From contig NZ_JAVFVU010000025.1 of assembly GCF_030929615.1 (NCBI RefSeq), positions 18,239 through 82,238 of the forward strand: a stretch of 64,000 nucleotides of DNA, written 5' to 3'. Position 1 is the first letter of the stretch, and each line of letters opens with the position of its first letter. The translations under genes were made by a program, and so were the position numbers. The stretch comes from Dyadobacter sp. LHD-138 (GTDB lineage: Bacteria; Bacteroidota; Bacteroidia; Cytophagales; Spirosomataceae). Below are positions 51,072 through 58,358 of this stretch, one piece after another. The notes beneath the pieces are model-generated. The model did no database searches, was not told where the DNA came from, and worked only from the letters and a program-made list of their open reading frames with translations.

Positions 51072-52226
51072 ATGAGTCAGCGAGTTCAAATCTTCGACAC
51101 CACATTACGCGACGGCGAACAAGTACCGGGAAGCCAATTGACAACGGAAGAAAAGATCATTGTAGCCACACAACTCGAAAAGCTGGGGGTAGATGTAATT
51201 GAAGCTGGTTTCCCTGTATCAAGTCCGGGAGATTTCAGATCTGTTGTAGAGATTTCCAAAGTCGTTCGTGAGCCTATCATTTGTGCCTTATCACGTGCGG
51301 TAACGGGTGACATCGATGCGGCAGGGGATGCGCTTCAGTTTGCGAAACGCGGTCGTATTCACACAGGTATCGGTTCTTCTGATATTCATATTCAGCACAA
51401 ATTCAATACGACCAGAGAAAAAATTATTGAAAGAGCTATTGCCGCTACCAAATACGCAAAAACGAAGGTAGAGGATGTAGAATTTTATTGTGAAGATGCA
51501 GGAAGGGCAGACCTGGTTTTCCTTGCGCAATTGGTTGAGGCGGTGATCGGAGCAGGCGCAACGGTGGTAAATATTCCTGATACAACAGGTTATTGCTTAC
51601 CGGAAGAATATGGTGCCAAAATCAAATATATTTTCGAGAACGTAAAAGGAATTCATAACGCAACAATTTCTATTCACTGTCATAATGATCTTGGTTTAGC
51701 GACTGCTAACTCATTGGCTGGTATCCGCGAAGGCGCACGCCAGGTGGAGGTTACCATGAATGGAATTGGTGAGCGTGCCGGCAATACTTCTTTGGAAGAG
51801 GTCGTCATGGCTTTAAACGTACATAAAGAACTTGGTTACGAAACAGGCGTGAACGCGCGATTGATTTACCCAACAAGCCAGTTGGTTTCGAAAATGATGC
51901 GTATGCCTGTTCAGGCAAATAAAGCCATTGTGGGACGTAATGCTTTTGCCCACTCATCTGGAATTCACCAGGATGGCCACCTGAAAAATACGCTTAATTA
52001 CGAGATCATGAATCCAAACGATGTCGGTGTGGATAAATCAGATATCGTACTGACTGCGAGAAGTGGACGTCACGCCTTAAAACACCGTTTGGAGCTATTA
52101 GGCTTTACTTTTGACAAAGTAATTTTGGATGATCTTTACAAACGATTCCTTGACGTAGCCGATTTAAAGAAAGAAGTAAACGACAAAGATTTAGTGGATT
52201 TGGCAAGAACTGTTGTCACTGCTTAA
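51072..52226 (+). CDS. leuA: 2-isopropylmalate synthase, short form without regulatory domain
   Basis: 384 residues. DRE-TIM metallolyase: FDTTLRDGEQVPGSQLTTEEKI, IHTGIGSSDIHIQHKF, and HCHNDLGLATANS with the metal-binding HxHN, then VTMNGIGERAGNTSLEEV and the linker subdomain (NAFAHSSGIHQDG). The sequence ends soon after the catalytic and linker parts, so the C-terminal leucine-binding domain of classic LeuA (about 510 residues) is missing. Feedback by leucine at that site is therefore not expected, which fits the attenuator found directly upstream. A terminator follows. Confidence 0.9.
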   Translation: MSQRVQIFDTTLRDGEQVPGSQLTTEEKIIVATQLEKLGVDVIEAGFPVSSPGDFRSVVEISKVVREPIICALSRAVTGDIDAAGDALQFAKRGRIHTGIGSSDIHIQHKFNTTREKIIERAIAATKYAKTKVEDVEFYCEDAGRADLVFLAQLVEAVIGAGATVVNIPDTTGYCLPEEYGAKIKYIFENVKGIHNATISIHCHNDLGLATANSLAGIREGARQVEVTMNGIGERAGNTSLEEVVMALNVHKELGYETGVNARLIYPTSQLVSKMMRMPVQANKAIVGRNAFAHSSGIHQDGHLKNTLNYEIMNPNDVGVDKSDIVLTARSGRHALKHRLELLGFTFDKVILDDLYKRFLDVADLKKEVNDKDLVDLARTVVTA

Positions 52227-52325
52227 TATTTTTCATACATCATTTTGGATAATTGCTTGAATATGAATTTGATGTTACAAGGTTTTTTTGTAACATTACA
52301 TAATCAATAACATCCATCAGATTAC

Positions 52326-52362
52326 AAAAAGCCCTCGGTGAGTCTGACTAAGGGCTTTTTTC
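52326..52362. terminator. Terminator between leuA and purU
   Basis: AAAAAGCCCT/AGGGCTTTTTT stem (52326-52335 with 52351-52360), A-run and T-run on the two sides, serving both converging genes. Confidence 0.85.
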
Positions 52363-52365
52363 TAT

Positions 52366-53208
52366 TTATAAAATGATCGTTCTGTTGTTATGGATAAAGA
52401 CGCGGTCGTTGAAAACCAGCTTTAAAGCTGATGTTAAAACTCGTTTTTCCGTGTCTCTGCCCAAAGTCGCCATATCCGTTGCCGTCTGTCTGTGATCCAC
52501 CGATTTCACATCCTGCGCGATAATCGGGCCTTCATCCAGATCATTATTTACAAAATGAGCGGTTGCCCCAATAATTTTCACGCCTCGTTCAAAAGCCTGC
52601 CGATAGGGATTTGCACCAATAAATGCCGGTAAAAATGAATGGTGGATATTGACAATCCGATCGGGAAAATGGTTCACAAATTCGGGTGTGATAATCCGCA
52701 TATACTTCGCCAGAACGAGATATTCAGGTCTGTAAACGTCAAGTGTCCTTAAAATCGACTCCTCATGCGCTTCCCGGGTTTTATTTTCATGTGAAATATA
52801 ATGAAATGGAATGCCGAATTTACTCACAAGCGGCTGGAGCGTGTTGTAATTGCTGACCACAGCCTGAATCGTCGCATCCAGCTCATCAAAAGCGTAACGA
52901 AGCAGCAATTCGCCGAGACAATGATGCTCTTTCGTCACCAAAATCACGATATCTTTCTTCTTTTTAGGATTTAAGCGAAGATTTAAACCAGCCGGCAACT
53001 CCTTTTTCAACACCTGCAACAATTCCGACGCATCCGTTTCGCCCTCAAATTCCGTGCGCATGAAGAAATATTTCGACGGACTGACATACTCGTCATTACG
53101 AATGATATTCTGGTTGTACTCAAAAAGGATGCGGGTAACCTGATAAATAAGCCCTTTGTGATCCGGGCCATCCATCAACAATATATGCCGTCTATTCATT
53201 TTTTCCAT
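52366..53208 (-). CDS. purU: Formyltetrahydrofolate deformylase
   Basis: 280 residues; a start three codons later (MNRRHILLMDGPDHKGLIYQ) is equally plausible. N-terminal ACT domain (about 5-85) followed by a formyltransferase-like domain with IVNIHHSFLPAFIGANPYRQAFERGVKIIGATAHFVNNDLDEGPIIAQD, holding the Asn-His-Asp catalytic set. Hydrolyses 10-formyl-THF to formate and THF, supplying formate for PurT or balancing one-carbon pools. Confidence 0.95.
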   Translation of the reverse strand: MEKMNRRHILLMDGPDHKGLIYQVTRILFEYNQNIIRNDEYVSPSKYFFMRTEFEGETDASELLQVLKKELPAGLNLRLNPKKKKDIVILVTKEHHCLGELLLRYAFDELDATIQAVVSNYNTLQPLVSKFGIPFHYISHENKTREAHEESILRTLDVYRPEYLVLAKYMRIITPEFVNHFPDRIVNIHHSFLPAFIGANPYRQAFERGVKIIGATAHFVNNDLDEGPIIAQDVKSVDHRQTATDMATLGRDTEKRVLTSALKLVFNDRVFIHNNRTIIL

Positions 53209-53536
53209 TTATGCTGAAAATATTCTGCTAAATAACGAATTTTTAACGTTTTGAGGGGCAATTCCATTTTTAATCTGTGATTTGAATGGTCCCCAGATTC
53301 ATTGATTTATGTGCCTTCGGCACATTTGGTCGGTAGAAAAGCCAGCACAATACCAGTGTGAGGCGTTCCATAGGAACGCTTGGTGATGGAAATTCCATAA
53401 TATCCTACCCACGAAATGTGCCTTTGGCGCCTAACCGCGATAAAATATATTGACCCCAAGCATGACTTTAAATCTACCATAACTTTAACTTTTTAACAAA
53501 AATCAATGTTGAACGATAAAATATTGTACTGAAAAG
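53209..53536. repeat. Intergenic region with small dispersed palindromes
   Basis: 328 bp without a gene. Palindromic words include GTGCCTTCGGCAC (53311-53323, in a ...TTTGGTCGGTAG context), GCGTTCCATAGGAACGC (53363-53379) and a decayed TGTGCCTTTGGCGCC near 53418. The style (short palindrome, then TTTGGT or TTGGTGA) repeats, as in REP-like elements. No promoter or RNA recognised. Confidence 0.6.
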
Positions 53537-54022
53537 ATGGCTGAAGAGTTAATAATACCTGTCGGAACGGATCGTAATGCGATATACGATGCTTTAATTC
53601 CTCAAATCAATGGTTTGATTGAAACCGAAAGTGATCTGATTGCAAATCTTGCCAACCTGGCTGCGGTCCTGAAAGAAGCTTTCGGGTTTTTCTGGGTTGG
53701 GTTTTATATTGCCAAAGAAGGAGAGCTTGTTCTGGGGCCTTTTCAGGGGCCTATTGCCTGCACACGTATTCCTTTTCACAAAGGTGTTTGCGGTGCGAGT
53801 TATTCTCAGCAAAAAACGATTATCGTTCCTGACGTTGACCAGTTTCCCGGACATATTGCATGCAGCTCTGCCTCCAGATCTGAAATTGTCCTTCCTGTTT
53901 TTCACAAAAACGGTACGGTTGCCATGATCCTGGATGTTGACAGCGACCAGCTGGACGATTTCAGCGAGATCGACGCGGCCGGACTGCAAGGTATTTTAAC
54001 ACTTTTGGAGAGAAAATTGTAG
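53537..54022 (+). CDS. Free methionine-(R)-sulfoxide reductase (GAF domain)
   Basis: 161 residues forming one GAF domain. The three catalytic cysteines of the fRMsr/MsrC family are present with exact spacing: Cys75 (ACTRIPF), Cys85 (KGVCG) and Cys109 (GHIACSS), matching E. coli Cys84/94/118. Reduces free L-methionine-(R)-S-oxide using thioredoxin. Cytoplasmic, single gene; its stop abuts the converging epimerase gene. Confidence 0.9.
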   Translation: MAEELIIPVGTDRNAIYDALIPQINGLIETESDLIANLANLAAVLKEAFGFFWVGFYIAKEGELVLGPFQGPIACTRIPFHKGVCGASYSQQKTIIVPDVDQFPGHIACSSASRSEIVLPVFHKNGTVAMILDVDSDQLDDFSEIDAAGLQGILTLLERKL

Positions 54023-54943
54023 CTATTTGCTATACCGCTTTCTTAACAACTGCATCATAAAAACGTTAATTCCCCACTGATCGGCAAGCGGCTGGTTGGT
54101 GAACGGAACCGTTGGCAAATAACCCGGAGGGCCAAATTCAGTCAAAAAAGTGATTGGTTCTCCGTTTTTTATTTTCCTTTCAACCACCATATCCCACCAG
54201 GACAAATGTGCCTTCACCGCCGATTCCCATTCGGGAGCGCGGGGATCATTCACTTGCGGCCCTTCGGCATGGCCGATACGCGCATGAATATGCCCAACCC
54301 TGGACAACGCCAGTTTCACCGTTTCCTCCTGATCTTCCAGCAGCGATTCGTGTACATTACACCAGTGTGAAATGTCAAGTGTTAGTCTCAGTTTTGGGTT
54401 TTTCTCAATAAAATTACGGGTGACATGCGCTGCAAAAAGCATTCTGCCCCGATGTGTTTCATGATAAATGGGAATACCGCTTTGCGCACTGGCTTCACTG
54501 GTGTAATCGATAAAGGCTTTATTTTGATCATAATTGAAATGATCCCTCCCGCTATGACAGTTGATGTAAAGCGGTCTTACTTCCGATTTAACGGCAGCGT
54601 CAATCGATTTCTTGAAAAAATCAAGATGGGCACTGTAATCTTTTAATCCCGAACCACATAAAAATCCGACTTCTAAACCATGTTTTTTCAAGGCAGCAAA
54701 CAGCAGATCCTTATCCTTTACCGTTTTGGGCCACCAATATTCAGCGCCGTCATAACCTTCTTTTTTTGCGGCAGTGCAAAAGGTATCAGCATCCCCAGCA
54801 AAACCCCAGTTGGTGGCTAAAATTTTCAGAGAAGCTGCGTTTGTCTTGTTAAAAGAAATTGAGTTGTCTTTCGCTATGGATTCCACAGCGGCCAATGTGC
54901 CCACGCCGCCGACAGCCGTGTGCATGAACTTTCTACGATTCAT
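54023..54943 (-). CDS. Tat-exported sugar phosphate isomerase/epimerase-like TIM-barrel protein
   Basis: 306 residues. N-terminal twin-arginine-type signal (NRRKFMHTAVGGVGTLAAVES). The body is an AP-endonuclease-2/xylose-isomerase-type TIM barrel, seen in GYDGAEYWWPKTV, PIYHETHRGRML, LTLDISHWCNVHESLL, VGHIHARIGHAEG and FLTEFGPPGYLP, with His/Glu/Asp in the usual metal-binding positions. Periplasmic members often process unusual sugars or polyols. Last gene of the leftward catabolic cluster. Confidence 0.85.
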   Translation of the reverse strand: MNRRKFMHTAVGGVGTLAAVESIAKDNSISFNKTNAASLKILATNWGFAGDADTFCTAAKKEGYDGAEYWWPKTVKDKDLLFAALKKHGLEVGFLCGSGLKDYSAHLDFFKKSIDAAVKSEVRPLYINCHSGRDHFNYDQNKAFIDYTSEASAQSGIPIYHETHRGRMLFAAHVTRNFIEKNPKLRLTLDISHWCNVHESLLEDQEETVKLALSRVGHIHARIGHAEGPQVNDPRAPEWESAVKAHLSWWDMVVERKIKNGEPITFLTEFGPPGYLPTVPFTNQPLADQWGINVFMMQLLRKRYSK

Positions 54944-54986
54944 TTCGTAATTGATTTTACGTCAATAATTTTCATCTGAATACCAA

Positions 54987-56474
54987 CTACTTCGTTGACT
55001 TGGGGCTTTCCACTACCTTTAAACTATCGCCAGCTTTCAAAAACTCAGCAACCCGCGCCTCGTTAAAACCACTGACAATATTCAGGTCCGGCCTCAGCTT
55101 CTTTGCCTCGAGAATCCCATTTTCAGTAACCGCTGAATTCCAGACATATATATTTTTCAGGCTTTTTGATCCGGCTATTGTCTTCAAACCAGCATCGGTA
55201 ACCTTCGTCCCAACCAGATTCAGATATTCCAGATATTGCAAATTCTTCAGATCATTCAGGCCTGCGTCTGTGACGCCCGTATATTCAAGATGCAGTTTAT
55301 TAAGATTTTTGAGCTTGGCAAGTTCCTTCACCCCGCCATCAGTAATCTTCGTATGACCCAGTTTCAACCAGACGATCTGCTCAGATAAATATGTTAAAAA
55401 TCCCGATTGCCCATCTCCAAAACCGGGAGCGTTGACGGCGCTTATCTGCACCAGGTTCTTGTCATGTGCAATAGGCATCACCAAAAGGCCCACTTTTTTA
55501 ACAGCCTCAACAGATTTTTGGGCAGGTGCTGCAACTTTCAAACTTAACACGGGCGATGCACTGCTGACCGCGCCATTGCCACCCGAACTTCCTGACGATA
55601 ACAATGCCAGCGCTGGCTTGATCTGATCCGTAACTTTTAAATCTGAAACTTTTTTATCGGCAGGAGCACCCTGATCGATCCACCAGGTTAACAGCGCAAT
55701 TTGCGACTCTGAAAGCTGTGGTTTTCCTTTTGGAGGCATGTGATCGTCATCCGATTCCGGAAGTAAACAGCGCTTAATCATGGCGCTTTCCGAACCTTTA
55801 CCAGATACAAACACGGGGCCGTCCTCACCGCCCTTGGCTAGCATAGCCATTCCGTCCATGCGCAAACCACCTTTTTGTTTGTTGGCATTATGGCACTGTA
55901 CACATCGCATTTCCAAAATCGGCTGCACGATATCCTTATAAACTACCGCCTCGTTGATATTCGCTATTGGTTTTATCTCCTTTATTGCTTCCGTACGCGG
56001 AGCTATTCCCGCCAGCGAGCGAAAAGGCTCAGGCGTATACTGTGTTAAATAATCATCGCCGTGGGTCAGGGAACCTCCGTCATGACCCGCGGTGAAGGTC
56101 AGGATGGTAGCAAAAGCTAACGCCGGGAGGTATACAAAAGACCCTTTTGAAATGATTCCGGATTTAAATAGCCAGGCAATCCATGCGAACACGGCCACGC
56201 CAATGCCCTGCCACTGATGATCACTTAATAACGCTTCTTCATAACCACCACCAAGGGACAACAGATATCCGGCGACACAAGCCATGGTAGCACCAATGGC
56301 TGACCAGAACAGGATGAACGTTATCGCAGTATCGCTCACCGTGATTTTCCCCAATCGTTTTCCTATTTCCAGCAATGCCGCAATGAGCAGAAAACCAATG
56401 GGTAAATGCACCAGCACCGGGTGAAAACGCCCGATAAAATAAGTCCAGTCTGAGGCCTGAAGAAGGGTAAGCAT
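54987..56474 (-). CDS. Membrane cytochrome-c protein with DUF2231-like helices and leucine-rich repeats
   Basis: 495 residues. Four transmembrane helices (about 14-36, 50-72, 88-105, 113-130) resemble a DUF2231-type membrane domain. A planctomycete-type cytochrome c domain follows with heme motif CVQCH (191-195) and a likely axial Met in DDHMPPKG. A third part holds about four leucine-rich repeats (NLNKLHLEYTGVTDAGLNDL, YLEYLNLVGTKVTDAGLKTI). Probably an inner-membrane electron acceptor facing the periplasm. It belongs to the DUF1553/DUF1501 cluster, where such PSCyt1 proteins recur. Confidence 0.83.
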   Translation of the reverse strand: MLTLLQASDWTYFIGRFHPVLVHLPIGFLLIAALLEIGKRLGKITVSDTAITFILFWSAIGATMACVAGYLLSLGGGYEEALLSDHQWQGIGVAVFAWIAWLFKSGIISKGSFVYLPALAFATILTFTAGHDGGSLTHGDDYLTQYTPEPFRSLAGIAPRTEAIKEIKPIANINEAVVYKDIVQPILEMRCVQCHNANKQKGGLRMDGMAMLAKGGEDGPVFVSGKGSESAMIKRCLLPESDDDHMPPKGKPQLSESQIALLTWWIDQGAPADKKVSDLKVTDQIKPALALLSSGSSGGNGAVSSASPVLSLKVAAPAQKSVEAVKKVGLLVMPIAHDKNLVQISAVNAPGFGDGQSGFLTYLSEQIVWLKLGHTKITDGGVKELAKLKNLNKLHLEYTGVTDAGLNDLKNLQYLEYLNLVGTKVTDAGLKTIAGSKSLKNIYVWNSAVTENGILEAKKLRPDLNIVSGFNEARVAEFLKAGDSLKVVESPKSTK

Positions 56475-56500
56475 AAAAACAGAAGTACAGGTGAATGAAA

Positions 56501-56824
56501 TTATAACCGAAAGATCTCAGGGCAGGCCACAACTTTGGGAGAATTATCCGGATTAACTTCCATCAAATCGGCCATATAATCCCACCACTTTTTCATAATG
56601 GGTAAAGAGGCAAGTCCGGATGTATCAGCTCCTGCGCCAAGTTTTTGAAACGCAAAAAGTGCAAGGGTTACTTCATCCAGAAAAATATAATATTCCTGTA
56701 TTCCGGCCTTTTTTAAGAGATCCGCCAATTCAGGCCATATTTCATCGTGTCTTTTTTTGTATTCTGCCTCGTTTCCTTTTATCAATTGCATCCGGAAAGC
56801 CAGAACCTGGTCATTTTGCATCAT
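56501..56824 (-). CDS. rhaM: L-rhamnose mutarotase
   Basis: 107 residues (a start one codon later is equally possible). RhaM family signature: AFRMQLIKGNEAEYKKRHDEIWPELADLLKKAGIQEYYIFLDEVTLALFAF ending in MKKWWDYMADLMEVNPDNSPKV. The active-site His of RhaM lies in KKRHDEIWP. Interconverts anomers of L-rhamnose and related deoxyhexoses. Its place beside a GH95-like enzyme suggests that rhamnose or fucose is released by this cluster. Confidence 0.93.
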   Translation of the reverse strand: MMQNDQVLAFRMQLIKGNEAEYKKRHDEIWPELADLLKKAGIQEYYIFLDEVTLALFAFQKLGAGADTSGLASLPIMKKWWDYMADLMEVNPDNSPKVVACPEIFRL

Positions 56825-56877
56825 AACATTTTATTTAATTTTCAGGCTTAAGTCAGGTATACCTGAAATATATCCGG

Positions 56878-58353
56878 CTACGCAATAATATTTTTCACCA
56901 CTTTTCCGGCTGTATCGGTCAGTCTGAAATTTCTTCCCTGGAAAGGATAGGTGAATTTTTCATGATCAAAACCCATTAAATGGAGAATGGTAGCCTGTAA
57001 ATCATGGACATGGACTCGGTCTTTAACCCCATAATAACCGAGCTCATCCGTTTCTCCATGACTATAACCCTTTTTCACACCGCCACCAGCCATCCACATC
57101 GTGAATGCCTCCAGATGGTGATCCCGGCCCATAAAAGGCATGACGACGCCGTTTCTGTTTTCCTGCATGGGTGTTCTGCCAAACTCAGCGCCCCAGATAA
57201 TCAGGGTTTCATCCAGCAAGCCGCGCATTTTCAGATCCTGAATTAAGGCTGCAACCGGTTTATCCGACAAACGACATTTATTTCTAAGCCCGCCTTCCAC
57301 ATTGTCTCCGGCGGTTGTACCGTGTCCATCCCAGCCCCAGTCAAAAAGCTGTACAAAGCGCACATCATTTTCAACGAGTTTCCTGGCCAACAGACAGTTC
57401 ATGGCAAACGTCCCTTCACCCGGTTTTACCCCGTACATATCGAGAATAAACTGCGGTTCTTTGGATACATCCATCACCTCCGGCACCGACATTTGCATCC
57501 TGAATGCCATTTCATACTGACTGATCCGCGTCAATATTTCCGGATCTTTTACGTCGTCATAAGTCTGTTTATTGATCTCATTAATCGCTTCAATGGTTTG
57601 TTTTCGCATATTCCGGTTCATTCCATTGGGGTCCGTCACGTATAAAACCGGATCCCCTCCGGTACGGCATTGCACCCCCTGATAAACAGAAGGCAAAAAT
57701 CCGCTTCCATAAACGCTTTTTCCAGCATCAGGTTGTCTTCCGCCGGAAGCGAGCACAATAAAACCCGGTAAATTCTGATTTTCGGATCCCAAACCATAAA
57801 CCGACCAGGCTCCCAAACTCGGGCGGCCTAACCTGGCGCTTCCCGTATGCAGCAGCAATTGGGCAGGAGCGTGGTTAAACTGATCCGTATGCATGGATTT
57901 TATGAAACTAATTTCATCTGCAACGGTTTGTAAATAAGGAATATAATCCGACATCCAGGCGCCGGACTGCCCGTATTGATTAAATTTTCCCTGAGGCCCC
58001 AGCATTTTAGGAACACCCTGGATGAAAGCAAATTTCTTGCCTTCCAAAAACTCCGCGGGACAATCTTTTCCGTGGTATTTTTCCAGTTCGGGTTTATAGT
58101 CAAAAAGTTCGAGCTGAGAAGGAGCACCGGCCATATGGATATAAATCACCCGTTTGGCTTTTGGTGCAAATTGAGGGATTTTGGCACCCATGGCCTCCGC
58201 AGCCGCCCCAGTTTCTGCATTTGAACTGCCGCAAGAACCCAAAAGTGAGCCCAAGCCTAACGCCCCAAGCCCAAACCCCGCAGATTGCAAAAAATGCCGC
58301 CTTGTTTGGTTATGTAAATCAGCATGTTGCAATTCCTTTAATAACTTCTCCAT
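56878..58353 (-). CDS. DUF1501 domain protein (sulfatase/phosphatase-like fold)
   Basis: 491 residues. Twin-arginine export motif TRRHFLQSAGFGLGALGLGSLLGSC, which also ends in a lipobox-like Cys. Body is DUF1501: KRVIYIHMAGAPSQLELFDYKPEL, SMHTDQFNHAPAQLLLHTGS, LPGFIVLASGGRQP, and TLIIWGAEFGRTPMQENRNG...GRDHHLEAFTMWMAGGGVKKG. The fold is related to alkaline phosphatases/sulfatases; substrate unknown. It starts 5 nt after the DUF1553 stop, the standard partner order. Confidence 0.9.
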   Translation of the reverse strand: MEKLLKELQHADLHNQTRRHFLQSAGFGLGALGLGSLLGSCGSSNAETGAAAEAMGAKIPQFAPKAKRVIYIHMAGAPSQLELFDYKPELEKYHGKDCPAEFLEGKKFAFIQGVPKMLGPQGKFNQYGQSGAWMSDYIPYLQTVADEISFIKSMHTDQFNHAPAQLLLHTGSARLGRPSLGAWSVYGLGSENQNLPGFIVLASGGRQPDAGKSVYGSGFLPSVYQGVQCRTGGDPVLYVTDPNGMNRNMRKQTIEAINEINKQTYDDVKDPEILTRISQYEMAFRMQMSVPEVMDVSKEPQFILDMYGVKPGEGTFAMNCLLARKLVENDVRFVQLFDWGWDGHGTTAGDNVEGGLRNKCRLSDKPVAALIQDLKMRGLLDETLIIWGAEFGRTPMQENRNGVVMPFMGRDHHLEAFTMWMAGGGVKKGYSHGETDELGYYGVKDRVHVHDLQATILHLMGFDHEKFTYPFQGRNFRLTDTAGKVVKNIIA

Positions 58354-58358
58354 AGCGA

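Noticed and set aside
53300..53430. CRISPR-like array from the repeated palindromes near 53.3 kb
   Set aside because: The words are short, divergent and irregularly spaced; they fit REP-like remnants, and no cas gene is present.
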